NCBI RefSeq assembly: GCF_008933115.1 | Contig: NZ_WBVO01000004.1 | Location: forward strand, 62,001-126,000 | Direction of reading: 5' to 3' | Length of the DNA: 64,000 bases | Source of the DNA: Phaeocystidibacter luteus | Lineage (GTDB): Bacteria > Bacteroidota > Bacteroidia > Flavobacteriales > Schleiferiaceae | Shown here: positions 6,964-15,877 of the stretch, piece by piece | Layout of the letters: each line of letters begins with the position of its first letter | How positions within the stretch are numbered: the stretch's first letter is position 1 | Program-made: the position numbers and the translations under genes | The notes under the pieces: generated by a model | The model's database searches: none | What the model saw: only the letters and a program-made list of their open reading frames with translations | What the model was told of the DNA's origin: nothing

Positions 6964-7982
6964 GACTCCAAGTTTTTCTTAAGCTGATGGATATCCTTGG
7001 CTAGTTGTGGTAGTTTGCGGTACACCGCGTAGGATTTGTTGTAGTCGACATACTCGAAAGCAGGAGAGCCTTGAACTACGGCATTGTCTGGAAGATTTTT
7101 AGGGATTCCCGACTGTGCGGCGATTTTCACGCCATTGCCGATGGTAAGGTGACCGACGATACCTACTTGACCGCCTATCATGCAATTCTTGCCGATTTTG
7201 GTTGAGCCTGCAACGCCAGATTGAGCGGCAATGACAGTATTTTCACCAATTTCAACGTTATGAGCTATCTGAATGAGGTTGTTGAGCTTCACTCCTTTGC
7301 GAATGATTGTCGAGCCTAATGTAGCTCTATCTATTGTTGAGTTTGCTCCAATTTCAACATGATCTTCTATAATCACATTTCCAATTTGAGCGACTTTGTC
7401 GTAGCTGTTCTCACTATTCGGAGCGAACCCGAATCCATCGGCGCCGATGATTGTTCCGGCATGAATGGTGACGTTGTTTCCGATAACGCAATCTCCATAA
7501 ATTTTCACTCCGGCGAAAATTTCACAATTCTCACCGATTTGAACGTTGTCGGCAATGTGGCAGTGAGGATGAATTTTCGTTCCGTTGCCAATTTTTGAGT
7601 TGGCCCCAATGTATCCGAAGGCACCTAAATAGTACTCTTCGGGCATGGATACAGAATCGTGAATGTACGACGGTTCTTCACGTCCGCTTTTGTTGCCCTT
7701 CATCTGATTGTACATCTCCAAAAGTTTGGCAAATGCACCGTATGCATCGGGAACTCGAACGAGTGTAGCACTGATTTCAGCGGTAGGAGCGAAGTCTTCT
7801 GAAACGATAACCACGCTTGCGGTTGTTTCATAAATATACTTCTCGTAAGCCGGGTTTGCTAAAAACGAAAGAGAGCCTTCTCCGCCCTCTTCGATCTTCG
7901 ATAGTCGACTTACTGTTTGTTCTGCGTTTCCGTCGACTTTACCGCCGAGGACTTCCGCTAGTTGTTCAGCACTAAATTCCAT
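6960..7982 (-). CDS. lpxD: UDP-3-O-(3-hydroxyacyl)glucosamine N-acyltransferase
   Basis: 340 residues, normal LpxD length. The N-terminal domain (FSAEQLAEVLGGKVDG onward) binds the nucleotide. The hexapeptide beta-helix follows and includes NLIQIAHNVEIG with the catalytic histidine, and ends in SPAFEYVDYNKSYAVYRKLP, the usual C-terminal helix. It catalyses the third step of lipid A synthesis. A perfect -7 box (TACTTTTG) lies five bases before the ATG, so this is the first gene of the lpx operon running to 1226. The shorter LpxD-like protein at the other end of the operon is a distinct paralogue. Confidence 0.96.
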   Translation of the reverse strand: MEFSAEQLAEVLGGKVDGNAEQTVSRLSKIEEGGEGSLSFLANPAYEKYIYETTASVVIVSEDFAPTAEISATLVRVPDAYGAFAKLLEMYNQMKGNKSGREEPSYIHDSVSMPEEYYLGAFGYIGANSKIGNGTKIHPHCHIADNVQIGENCEIFAGVKIYGDCVIGNNVTIHAGTIIGADGFGFAPNSENSYDKVAQIGNVIIEDHVEIGANSTIDRATLGSTIIRKGVKLNNLIQIAHNVEIGENTVIAAQSGVAGSTKIGKNCMIGGQVGIVGHLTIGNGVKIAAQSGIPKNLPDNAVVQGSPAFEYVDYNKSYAVYRKLPQLAKDIHQLKKNLES

Positions 7983-7987
7983 CCCGC

Positions 7988-7995
7988 CAAAAGTA
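7988..7995 (-). promoter_or_regulatory. Bacteroidota -7 box upstream of lpxD (lipid A operon)
   Basis: Minus-strand TACTTTTG matches TAnnTTTG perfectly and is followed after five bases by the lpxD ATG, giving a very short leader. No clear -33 box was found upstream. Confidence 0.65.
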
Positions 7996-8058
7996 TGAAA
8001 AATAGCGCTTGTTTAGCGTACCGTGAGATGTGGCTCGTTTCTTACCGAATGCCTCGAA

Positions 8059-9315
8059 TTATGCGGGCTTCCAAACTTCTTTTGGGTAGCAAATAAAGTG
8101 GCGAGTTACGGCGGACTGCAAGGCTTTGAGGTTGAGTTGGTCAGCCGCTTCAGCAACGTCCGTAACCGTCCCATCCTTATACCTCAACCTGATCTGATTG
8201 TCGCCAGCCTTGTAGATGTCATTGCTCGTCGCCCTTTCAATCATGTAGTACGACGCCTCCTCAACGGAGAATCCAAATGTGGCTTGAATCTTTTGGCGAA
8301 TATCATCTACATACTCTTCTTCAAACGGCTTGGCTTGTATTTCAATTCTGAACAATCGTCTATCGACAATTCGTCTACTCAAATCACTCAAAACTCGATC
8401 GTCGTGGTTGCACCATTCCTTTATGGCCGCCATCATATCGGAATCGTCGAGATGCGCAAAAGTGTCCAAAAGCGTATCGCTCTTCATGAAGTCTTCATAC
8501 GTAGGATCTTCGTAAAGAAAGGTTCTCAACGCGCTAGTCCCGTGTATTTCTACGCCATTAGCAGCCAACTCTTTCGCTCGCTGAAGAACGTTTACGAGCA
8601 TGAATTCAGCACTTAGGACGGTCTTGTGAAGGTATACTTGCCAGTACATCAGGCTTCTGGCGACGATGAATTTTTCAACAGAATAGATTCCTTTCGCATC
8701 TACCACCAATCTATCGTTGGCGATGTTTAGCATGGTGAGCAATCGTTCTGAATTGATAGCACCTTCAGTTACTCCGGTGTAGAATGAATCTCTTCTCAGA
8801 TAATCCAGGCGATCCATGTCGAGCTGCGAAGAAATCAACTCATTCAAATACCTCTTTGGATACTTATTGTTGAAAATCTCAATCGCTGTAGTCAATCGAC
8901 CTTCGAACTTTTGATTTAACCTTTCCATGAAGAGCGTTGAGAGCTGTTCGTGATCCACATTACGAACCAGCGTGTGCTCGAGTGCATGTGAAAAAGGGCC
9001 ATGACCAATATCGTGCAGTAGGATGGCGATATAGACGGCCTCTTCCTCTTCATCGGTGATTTCGTGTCCTTTCGATCGCAAGACACCAACGGCTCGCTGC
9101 ATTAAGTGCATGGCGCCTATGGCGTGATGAAATCGAGTGTGATACGCTCCAGGGTAGACCAAGTAGGTAAGTCCCAGCTGGGTGATTCTCCTCAGTCGTT
9201 GGAAGTAGGGGTGTTCAATTAGATCGAAAATGAGCTCGCTAGGAAGTGAGATAAATCCGTAGATCGGATCATTTAAGATCTTGAACTTGTTTGTGAAATT
9301 CGCCTCAAAGGCCAT
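8059..9315 (-). CDS. HD-domain phosphohydrolase
   Basis: 418 residues. The HD motif is complete: HTRFHHAIGAMHL (first metal His), then ILLHDIGHGPFSH (the HD pair and following His), in the order seen in dNTP triphosphohydrolase/SAMHD1-like proteins. The LPSELIFDLIEHPYFQRLRRI start is typical of the Bacteroidota family found between lpxD and porX. I chose ATG 9315; two codons further upstream only a TTG is available. A near-consensus -7 box (AATCTTTG, 9335-9342) lies 19 bp upstream. The substrate is unproven: it could be a dNTP or another nucleotide. It is divergent from porX. Confidence 0.88.
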   Translation of the reverse strand: MAFEANFTNKFKILNDPIYGFISLPSELIFDLIEHPYFQRLRRITQLGLTYLVYPGAYHTRFHHAIGAMHLMQRAVGVLRSKGHEITDEEEEAVYIAILLHDIGHGPFSHALEHTLVRNVDHEQLSTLFMERLNQKFEGRLTTAIEIFNNKYPKRYLNELISSQLDMDRLDYLRRDSFYTGVTEGAINSERLLTMLNIANDRLVVDAKGIYSVEKFIVARSLMYWQVYLHKTVLSAEFMLVNVLQRAKELAANGVEIHGTSALRTFLYEDPTYEDFMKSDTLLDTFAHLDDSDMMAAIKEWCNHDDRVLSDLSRRIVDRRLFRIEIQAKPFEEEYVDDIRQKIQATFGFSVEEASYYMIERATSNDIYKAGDNQIRLRYKDGTVTDVAEAADQLNLKALQSAVTRHFICYPKEVWKPA

Positions 9316-9435
9316 ACGCAATCCGTTGGTACTGCAAAGATTTCAAACAAGATCGGATTTTCCGCCTAACTTCATCAAATATTCAAACAACAACTTGCGT
9401 TGGAGGTGCTACCTTGCAATAAATAATCAGATCTT

Positions 9436-10989
9436 ATGGATAAGACCCGCATACTCTGGGTAGACGATGAAATTGATATGTTGAAGCCGCACATCATGTT
9501 CCTTGAGCAAAAGGGATATGACGTCGATACTTCAAATAATGGTGATGAAGCCCTTGATAAAGTAGAGGAGACTTCATACGACATTGTCTTCCTCGATGAG
9601 AATATGCCGGGCCTCAGTGGGCTTGAAACCCTGCAGCGACTCAAGGAGATTCGTGAGTCCATGCCCATTGTAATGATTACTAAGAGCGAGGAGGAGCACA
9701 TCATGGAGGATGCGATCGGTCAGAAGATTTCTGACTACCTCATCAAACCTGTGAACCCCAATCAGATTTTGCTTTCGCTCAAGAGAAATTTGCAGTCACG
9801 CCGACTTGTAAGTGAGAAGACCACATCTAGCTACCAGCAAGAATTTAGAAAGATTGCGATGGAACTTGCTGAGGTTAGAACTTGGCAAGATTGGGTAGAC
9901 CTCTACAAGAAACTGGTTTACTGGGAGCTTCAGTTGGAGAAGCTTGAAGACGAAGGATTGCAACAGATTCTCATCTCTCAGAAAGAAGAAGCCAATAATC
10001 TTTTTGCTCGATTTATTGAAGGTGAATATGGCGATTGGATTGAAGATGCTGAAGGCGCGCCACTCCTATCTCACCGACTTGTAAAGCAGGAAATCGCTCC
10101 AGCTCTCAGAAGTGGGAGTAAGGTGATGATGGTGGTGATTGATAACCTTCGCTATGATCAGTGGAAGGTGATTCAACCTATGCTAGAAGACTACTTCAGA
10201 ATTGAATCTGAAGAGGCGTTTTTCTCAATCTTGCCGACAGCCACGCAGTTTGCGCGAAATGCCCTGTTCGCTGGAATGATGCCAGATGCTATTTCTAAAC
10301 GCTTCCCTGATAAATGGGTGGATGATGTAGATGATGAGGGCAAGAATCTCAACGAAGATTTCTTCTTGAAAGCTCAAATGGAGTTGTTAGGATTGAAGGA
10401 CAAGCGCGTTCATTACACCAAGGTGGCCAATCATCAAAGCGGTAAAAAATTGGCGGACAGTTTCGGCAATACACGCAACTTCGATTTGAATGTTGTGGTT
10501 TACAACTTCGTCGATATCCTATCTCACTCCAAGACCGAAATGGAAGTGATTAAGGAGTTGGCGGACGATGATAAGGGCTACCGCAGTATTACGGAATCAT
10601 GGTTTAAGAATTCACCGCTATTCGATTTACTTCGCCAGGTTTCAGAAACCGATGACCGTGTTATGATTACTACGGATCACGGCACGATCAATGTTACGGA
10701 GCCATCTAAGTTGGTGGGGCAGCGTGATTTGAGTACGAACCTTCGATATAAAGCGGGGAAGAATATGAGCTACGACAAGCGCGATGTTTTTGCGATGAAG
10801 GATCCGGAAAAATTCGGTTTGCCTAAGCGGAATATCAGCGACGAGTATGTTTTCGCGAAGTCGGATAAGTTCTTTGCATACCCGAATAATTACAACCACT
10901 ACGTAAAGTACTTCAAGAACACCTACCAGCATGGAGGTTTGTCTTTGGAGGAGATGATTATTCCGTATGTGTGGTTGAAGGGGAAGTAA
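9436..10989 (+). CDS. porX: PorX: response regulator with PglZ domain, type IX secretion control
   Basis: 517 residues. Residues 1-120 are a receiver domain (ILWVDDE, phospho-acceptor Asp54 in VFLDENMPG, Lys104 in DYLIKPV). The rest is a PglZ/alkaline-phosphatase-like domain with MVVIDNLRYDQWK, HSKTEMEVI and TTDHGTINV. PorX pairs with the kinase PorY and is needed for T9SS gene expression and secretion in Porphyromonas; related PglZ domains bind zinc and cleave phosphodiesters. PorY is not in this window, but two T9SS cargo genes are (35280 and 37595). The start follows a near-consensus -7 (TACCTTGC, from 9411). Length and architecture match the family fully. Confidence 0.96.
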   Translation: MDKTRILWVDDEIDMLKPHIMFLEQKGYDVDTSNNGDEALDKVEETSYDIVFLDENMPGLSGLETLQRLKEIRESMPIVMITKSEEEHIMEDAIGQKISDYLIKPVNPNQILLSLKRNLQSRRLVSEKTTSSYQQEFRKIAMELAEVRTWQDWVDLYKKLVYWELQLEKLEDEGLQQILISQKEEANNLFARFIEGEYGDWIEDAEGAPLLSHRLVKQEIAPALRSGSKVMMVVIDNLRYDQWKVIQPMLEDYFRIESEEAFFSILPTATQFARNALFAGMMPDAISKRFPDKWVDDVDDEGKNLNEDFFLKAQMELLGLKDKRVHYTKVANHQSGKKLADSFGNTRNFDLNVVVYNFVDILSHSKTEMEVIKELADDDKGYRSITESWFKNSPLFDLLRQVSETDDRVMITTDHGTINVTEPSKLVGQRDLSTNLRYKAGKNMSYDKRDVFAMKDPEKFGLPKRNISDEYVFAKSDKFFAYPNNYNHYVKYFKNTYQHGGLSLEEMIIPYVWLKGK

Positions 10990-11303
10990 AAGTCAGTTTG
11001 AGATAGGCCCGAATGGATATTATAGGGCGATCTTTGGGTATGAGTGGAATGGTTGGTGAGCGCTAGGGGCCGCCACCTCCTCCCCGGAGATCAAGTTACG
11101 CAGCAGAAAAGCAAATCCCGGAATCTCAATCCACAATCGACCCGCAATTTTTTTATCCGTTTTTAAACGTTTAACCTCCGACTATTTCGATTCATAATTT
11201 CGAAATTGCGAGTGGGGTCGCGGGAAGCGGCCCCGGGCAAGCCGCCCCACCCACAGCACCATTCGTTGCCTAGCTCCACCACTCCAAAGACCCCTTTTTA
11301 CTC
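10990..11303. repeat. Intergenic repeat copy A (no gene)
   Basis: 314 bp without a credible gene. It contains, in order, a CCGCCACCTCCTCCCC / AAGTTAC block (11066-11098), the direct repeat CGTTT at 11158 and 11168 (10 bp apart), and a 21-bp stretch (11164-11184) that recurs exactly, inverted, at 19687-19707. A GC-rich GTGGGG...CCCCAC inverted repeat follows (about 11212-11252). The first two blocks have diverged counterparts in the same order at 23735-23817. A dispersed intergenic element or shared regulatory region is likely. Confidence 0.55.
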
Positions 11304-11311
11304 TACCTTTG
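11304..11311 (+). promoter_or_regulatory. Bacteroidota -7 box upstream of tsaE
   Basis: TACCTTTG matches TAnnTTTG perfectly, with the tsaE ATG four bases downstream. It also marks ATG 11316 as the start. Confidence 0.7.
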
Positions 11312-11315
11312 CCCA

Positions 11316-11729
11316 ATGCAATTCGAGGCAAAATCACTAGAAGACCTAAAGCAACTTGCGCCCGTGCTGGCAGAGCTAATTCCAAAAGGAGTTGTGCTTT
11401 TCCAAGGCGACATGGGGGCAGGGAAGACAACTACCATTTCCGCGCTTTGCGAAGCTTGGGGAGTCGTTACACCCGTTCAGTCGCCGACCTTCTCCTTGGT
11501 CAATGAGTATGAAACATTGAACGGCGAGACCATCTTTCACTTTGATTTTTACAGGCTTGAGGACGAAGAAGAGGCGATGGATATGGGGTATGAAGACTAC
11601 TTCTGGAGCGGAAATCGATGCCTAGTGGAGTGGCCAGAAAAAATCCCTACCTTGCTACCGAAGACATTTACATTGGTACGCATTAGTGTTTCCGACGGGA
11701 TTCGGACGATCCAACTGAGGCTACCATGA
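11316..11729 (+). CDS. tsaE: tRNA threonylcarbamoyladenosine biosynthesis ATPase TsaE
   Basis: 137 residues. The Walker A loop reads GDMGAGKTT (about residues 31-39), followed by the family motifs SPTFSLVNEY, FHFDFYRL and VEWPEK. TsaE is the ATPase partner of TsaB/TsaD that makes t6A37 in ANN-decoding tRNAs; TsaB and TsaD are not in the window. A perfect -7 box ends four bases before the ATG. The order porX-tsaE-ald recurs in Flavobacteriales as I know them. Confidence 0.95.
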   Translation: MQFEAKSLEDLKQLAPVLAELIPKGVVLFQGDMGAGKTTTISALCEAWGVVTPVQSPTFSLVNEYETLNGETIFHFDFYRLEDEEEAMDMGYEDYFWSGNRCLVEWPEKIPTLLPKTFTLVRISVSDGIRTIQLRLP

Positions 11730-11845
11730 CTACGACCTTATGAAACTACTCAAGCATTTGCTTCTCACGAAGCTTCTTTCGCGTTTCGTTCAAGTTCGCT
11801 TAGCGAAGCGCTGGACAGTCTAAAACGGATTTTCGCGATTTCACC

Positions 11846-13051
11846 ATGACGGAACCAAACTACTTCTCGTTCTCTAGCGCTCAACTCGTCCCACAAGAAG
11901 AAAGATTAGCCGTTGGCAGAAAGAAAGGGAAACTTCAAATCGGAGTTCCCCGAGAAACCTGCATGCAAGAAAATCGCGTGGCCCTGACACCAGAAGGGGT
12001 GCATCTCCTCGTCTCTAACGGACATGAAGTTTTGGTGGAAACCAAAGCGGGGGAGGGAGCGCATTATACCGACAATGATTATTCGGAAGCTGGCGCATCC
12101 ATCGCCTATTCAGCCAAAGAAGTCTTCGAATGCAACGTTGTTCTGAAAGTCGAACCGCCTTCCATGGATGAGCTCGACTTAATGAAGCAAAAGCAAACAC
12201 TCATCTCAGCACTTCAACTGAAGACGTGTACCAAGGAGTTTTTCCAAAAACTGATGTCGAAGCGTGTTACCGCGATTTCTTACGAGAATATCCGTGACAG
12301 CGAAGGTCAAATACCTATCGTACGCTGCATGAGCGAAATTGCCGGGAATGCCAGCATCCTTATCGCAGCAGAGTATTTGAGCAATGTAAATGATGGCAAG
12401 GGATACATCATGGGAGGTGTTACAGGCGTACCTCCTACCGAAGTTGTGATTATTGGAGCTGGTACCGTGGGTACTTTTGCCGCGAGAACGGCTACCGGAA
12501 TGGGAGCGAACGTGAAGGTGTTCGACCGTTCTCTTTCAAGATTGAAGAGACTTCAAGACAGCATTCAGGTACCCGTGTATACCTGCGTAATTCAGCCTAA
12601 AATTTTGGAGAAGGCACTTAGACGTTGCGACGTTGCCATTGGTGCAATGCGCTCGGAAGGCGGACGTACACCGTGTGTGGTTACGGAAGATATGGTGTCG
12701 AAAATGAAGCCACGTTCAGTCATTGTGGATGTCAGCATTGATCAAGGCGGTTGCTTTGAATCCAGCGAGCTGACTTCACACGAGAAGCCCATTGTCGTAA
12801 AGCATGATGTAATTCACTACGGTGTTCCGAATATCGCCTCACGTGTTTCTAGAACCGCATCATTCTCGCTGAGCAACATCTTCTCTCAAATTCTCATCAC
12901 CTTTGGAGAAGAGGGTGGAATTGAAGACGTACTGAGATATCGCAAGGATGTGCGAGCTGGAATGTACTTGTACAATGGTGTGCTGACAAACAAAGCAATT
13001 GGCGAGTGGTTTGATTTGCCATTTTCAGATAGCGATTTGCTCTTCGGTTAA
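11846..13051 (+). CDS. ald: Alanine dehydrogenase
   Basis: 401 residues. It interconverts L-alanine and pyruvate with NAD and ammonia. IGVPRETCMQENRVALTPEG is the conserved N-terminal substrate motif, and the Rossmann dinucleotide loop VVIIGAGTVGTFAARTA begins near residue 200. The C-terminal NIASRVSRTASFSLSN is also typical. The N-terminal 28 residues before the core are an extension shared by Bacteroidota members. The 116 bp upstream hold only a short TTCGCTTAGCGAA hairpin and no promoter that I can place. The next gene follows after 24 bp but has its own -7 box. Confidence 0.95.
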   Translation: MTEPNYFSFSSAQLVPQEERLAVGRKKGKLQIGVPRETCMQENRVALTPEGVHLLVSNGHEVLVETKAGEGAHYTDNDYSEAGASIAYSAKEVFECNVVLKVEPPSMDELDLMKQKQTLISALQLKTCTKEFFQKLMSKRVTAISYENIRDSEGQIPIVRCMSEIAGNASILIAAEYLSNVNDGKGYIMGGVTGVPPTEVVIIGAGTVGTFAARTATGMGANVKVFDRSLSRLKRLQDSIQVPVYTCVIQPKILEKALRRCDVAIGAMRSEGGRTPCVVTEDMVSKMKPRSVIVDVSIDQGGCFESSELTSHEKPIVVKHDVIHYGVPNIASRVSRTASFSLSNIFSQILITFGEEGGIEDVLRYRKDVRAGMYLYNGVLTNKAIGEWFDLPFSDSDLLFG

Positions 13052-13063
13052 GCATTCCACAGC

Positions 13064-13071
13064 TATCTTTG
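13064..13071 (+). promoter_or_regulatory. Bacteroidota -7 box upstream of the 138-aa gene
   Basis: TATCTTTG, a perfect TAnnTTTG match, ends four bases before the ATG at 13076. A TTTG at 13036-13039 lies 24 bp upstream and might serve as -33, but that is inside the ald end. Confidence 0.6.
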
Positions 13072-13075
13072 CCCC

Positions 13076-13492
13076 ATGAAATTACTCAAACGTTTTGGCT
13101 GGTACCTAGGTGGAGTCCTTCTCGGTACTATTCTCGTTCTGTTTATGTTCGGCGATAGAGAAATCGCTTGTACCTATTTTCCAAACGACCGTGTATTAGG
13201 CGATCTTCAAAAGAAAGAATTACTCTTTTCGGAAGAAGTGAAGTGCATCAACGAATGCATCGGTGCGGATGTCGATACAAACTTCTACTTCAACGTTCTA
13301 CACGCTTCTAAAGTAGATTTCTCGTATAATGAGCGTGGGACGGAAAGCGATTGCAACGACTACAAACTGATTTACTCACAGGATGGTCTTGCCTACACGT
13401 TATACGTCAAGAATTGCAAGGATTCTACGGCTACGTTCCACAGGGTCGAACTTCCTGCTTCTTTCGATTGCGATTGTCCTACTGAGGAATAG
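13076..13492 (+). CDS. Membrane-anchored extracytoplasmic protein, possibly DUF4258-like
   Basis: 138 residues. One N-terminal transmembrane segment (FGWYLGGVLLGTILVLFMF) anchors a small Cys-containing domain: ACTYFPNDRVLGDL, VKCINECIG, SDCNDYKLIY, KNCKDS and a closing CDCPTEE. The FPNDRVL...LLFSEE pattern reminds me of the DUF4258 proteins often found after ald in Flavobacteria, from memory only. The even number of cysteines outside the membrane suggests disulfides. It converges with proline dehydrogenase and overlaps it by 14 bp at the 3' ends. Confidence 0.7.
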   Translation: MKLLKRFGWYLGGVLLGTILVLFMFGDREIACTYFPNDRVLGDLQKKELLFSEEVKCINECIGADVDTNFYFNVLHASKVDFSYNERGTESDCNDYKLIYSQDGLAYTLYVKNCKDSTATFHRVELPASFDCDCPTEE

Positions 13493-14675
13493 TCGCCGGT
13501 TGGTGCTTTTCCTGTTTTCTCCGTCGAAGCTCAGCTTTTATCAAACCTAACTCTCGGCCGGTCTGACCGCGAACAGAGGTGTTTTCTTCTGCTCTTCTGA
13601 TGAGATAAGGCATCACATCGCGTACTGGGCCAAAAGGGAGGTATTTAACAACGTTGAAGCCGCTAGCTGCAAGGTTGAAACTGATGTGGTCGCTCATTCC
13701 ATAGAGTTGAGCAAACCAAATTCTTCGGTCGCCAGGGTCGATTCCTCTCTCCGCCATTAAGCTTACCAAGAGCTGACTTGATGCCTCGTTGTGTGTTCCA
13801 CATACAAAGTTGATGCGGTCAATATTGTCGATAAGCAATCGGATGCCCGCGTCGTAGTCTCTATCGCTCGCTGCTTTGTCAGGCTGAATCGGGTCGAGGT
13901 AACCCATCTCTTCGGCGCGATTGCGCTCCTTTTCCATGTATGCGCCGCGTACGATTTTGACACCAAGGAAGTAGTTGTTCTCAACCGCATGTTCGAGCGA
14001 TTTTTGAAGAAACTCAAGTCGGTCGTGGCGGTAAAACTGAATGGTGTTAAGAATGAGTACACGCTCTGTGTTGAACTCCATCATCAATGCAGTGACTACG
14101 TCATCTACCGCCTGTTGAATCCAAGATTCTTCAGCGTCAACCATCACTGGGATGTTGTAGTCTTTCGCAGCTTGGGCGATGTCATGGAAGCGCCCAACAA
14201 CTCTGTCCCATTCCAACTGCTCATTTGCTGATAACGCGTGTCCGGCGCTCACTTTTTCAAGGAGAGCAAATCTGCCCATTCCCGTTGGCTTGAATACGGC
14301 AAGGGGAACACCTGTCTTTTCACTCGCGTATTTGATGGTCTCGATCACCGTATTCTTCGTACGATCGAAATCCTTCTCCGTTTCTTTTCCCTCAACGGAA
14401 TAGTCCAAAATACTACCCACTCCCATTTCAATGAGCTCGTCAATTGAGTTGGAACAGTCGCGAATGTCTTCTCCACCGCAGAACTGATTGAACACGGTAG
14501 CCTTTATCAGACCTTTAACTGGGAGGTGGGTTTTGAAGGCAAACTCAGAAAGGTACTTGCCAGATTTTACAATCCATGGGAATGCCAGGGAGCTAAAGAG
14601 TAAATAGCTCTTTCTCAACTCGAATTTCGACTTATTGCGAAACGCAGTGGCCGTATCAGAAAAGTTAATCAGCAT
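13479..14675 (-). CDS. Proline dehydrogenase
   Basis: 398 residues, a single-domain FAD enzyme that oxidises proline to pyrroline-5-carboxylate. The TIM-barrel motifs are present: FKPTGMGRFALLEK, MVDAEESWIQQ, GVKIVRGAYMEKER, CGTHNEASSQL, and the substrate-binding YLIRRAEENTSVRGQ. It lacks the second (P5C dehydrogenase) domain of PutA, which must be encoded elsewhere. It diverges from aroB. Confidence 0.95.
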   Translation of the reverse strand: MLINFSDTATAFRNKSKFELRKSYLLFSSLAFPWIVKSGKYLSEFAFKTHLPVKGLIKATVFNQFCGGEDIRDCSNSIDELIEMGVGSILDYSVEGKETEKDFDRTKNTVIETIKYASEKTGVPLAVFKPTGMGRFALLEKVSAGHALSANEQLEWDRVVGRFHDIAQAAKDYNIPVMVDAEESWIQQAVDDVVTALMMEFNTERVLILNTIQFYRHDRLEFLQKSLEHAVENNYFLGVKIVRGAYMEKERNRAEEMGYLDPIQPDKAASDRDYDAGIRLLIDNIDRINFVCGTHNEASSQLLVSLMAERGIDPGDRRIWFAQLYGMSDHISFNLAASGFNVVKYLPFGPVRDVMPYLIRRAEENTSVRGQTGRELGLIKAELRRRKQEKHQPATIPQ

Positions 14676-14779
14676 TCACAACTCGGGTATAACATTGAGC
14701 AAGCGCGCAAATATAATTCATGAACTATCAAAAATGTATGACCTTTGTTACAGTCAACGGTACATTTTTCACCTTGTTC

Positions 14780-15877
14780 ATGGATTCAAAAATGGGTATG
14801 AATTTTAGAGAAACCAAATTTGGAAATGTGTATGCTAACGAGCAGGCATTGAGTGAGTTGGATTCCCTTCTGGGTTTGTACTCCGAATCCGAAAGCCTCG
14901 TTTTCTTCTTAGTTGATGAGAATACACACGAGAAATGTCTGGTAAGATTGATTCCCGAACTGCCCTCTTTAGGTAAGTATGAGATCTTAGAAGTACCCGC
15001 TGGGGAGGAATCTAAGTCGATTGAGGTTGTGTACAATTTATGGACCTCCCTATCGGAGTTGGGGGCAGATAGGCACGCATTACTCGTAAATGTTGGAGGT
15101 GGAATGATTACCGACCTTGGTGGATTTGTTGCCTCAACCTATAAGCGCGGGATAGAGTTTGCCCACGTTCCAACATCGCTTCTCGGGATGGTGGACGCAT
15201 CACTGGGTGGTAAAACGGGAATAGATGTAGAAGGCGCGAAGAACCTCGTCGGAACCTTTGCTTCCACGAAAGGGGTTTTCCTTATTCCTGATTTTCTAGA
15301 AACCCTCCCTGAGCGCGACACCCTCTCCGGTTTCGCCGAGATGATTAAACATGCCCTCATCTCCTCAGAAGATGAGTGGAAACGTATTTCAAAGTCGAAT
15401 CCACTCACGCTTTGGGAGCAACCCGATGTCGTACGCGATTCTATGAAAGTAAAGCTCGATGTTGTCGAAGACGATCCAAAGGAGGCAGGTGCAAGGAAGC
15501 ACCTCAACTTTGGGCATACTTTCGGACATGCGCTTGAGAGTTTTTTCCTCGACTCAAATCCAGAGAATCCACTGCTTCACGGTGAAGCAATTGCCCACGG
15601 CATGTGGATGGAAGTTGAAGCTTCGGTCATGACGTGTGGCTTGAGTAGAGAAACGGCAAACGAGATTCAAGCTTTAATTGACGAGACGTACCCAGCGATC
15701 TCTATTGATGAGTCGAAGTATGAAGCGGTATTAGAATGGCTGAAGTTCGATAAGAAGAACAGCGGCGGCTCGGTGCGGTTTGTTTTGCTTGAAAAAATTG
15801 GAAAGCCGGTGCGAGACCGCGAACTTAGTGAAGAGCAAATGCTCGAAATCCTTCGCATTCGCAAGACACGGAACTAA
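14780..15877 (+). CDS. aroB: 3-dehydroquinate synthase
   Basis: 365 residues from the chosen start. The second shikimate-pathway enzyme, NAD- and metal-dependent. The motifs GGGMITDLGGFVASTYKRG, PTSLLGMVDASLGGKTG, MIKHALI and HLNFGHTFGHALE give the NAD site and metal ligands. The frame is open further upstream to an ATG at 14720, but a promoter-like TATGACCTTTG lies at about 14746-14756 inside that extension, so I prefer ATG 14780 (14792 and 14798 are alternatives). Its stop overlaps the aroA start by one base (TAATG). Confidence 0.93.
   Translation: MDSKMGMNFRETKFGNVYANEQALSELDSLLGLYSESESLVFFLVDENTHEKCLVRLIPELPSLGKYEILEVPAGEESKSIEVVYNLWTSLSELGADRHALLVNVGGGMITDLGGFVASTYKRGIEFAHVPTSLLGMVDASLGGKTGIDVEGAKNLVGTFASTKGVFLIPDFLETLPERDTLSGFAEMIKHALISSEDEWKRISKSNPLTLWEQPDVVRDSMKVKLDVVEDDPKEAGARKHLNFGHTFGHALESFFLDSNPENPLLHGEAIAHGMWMEVEASVMTCGLSRETANEIQALIDETYPAISIDESKYEAVLEWLKFDKKNSGGSVRFVLLEKIGKPVRDRELSEEQMLEILRIRKTRN

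Noticed and set aside
8023-8616. 197-codon open frame on the plus strand inside the HD-domain gene
   Set aside because: Antisense to a strongly conserved gene, with no start signal and no recognisable family.
11740-11823. 27-codon frame starting MKLLKHLLL between tsaE and ald
   Set aside because: Too short and lacks a promoter; its similarity to the start of the gene at 13076 (MKLLKRF) is over about seven codons only.
14720-14779. Earlier start of aroB
   Set aside because: A promoter-like TATGACCTTTG lies inside the extension and the added residues are not aroB-like; left as a possible alternative.
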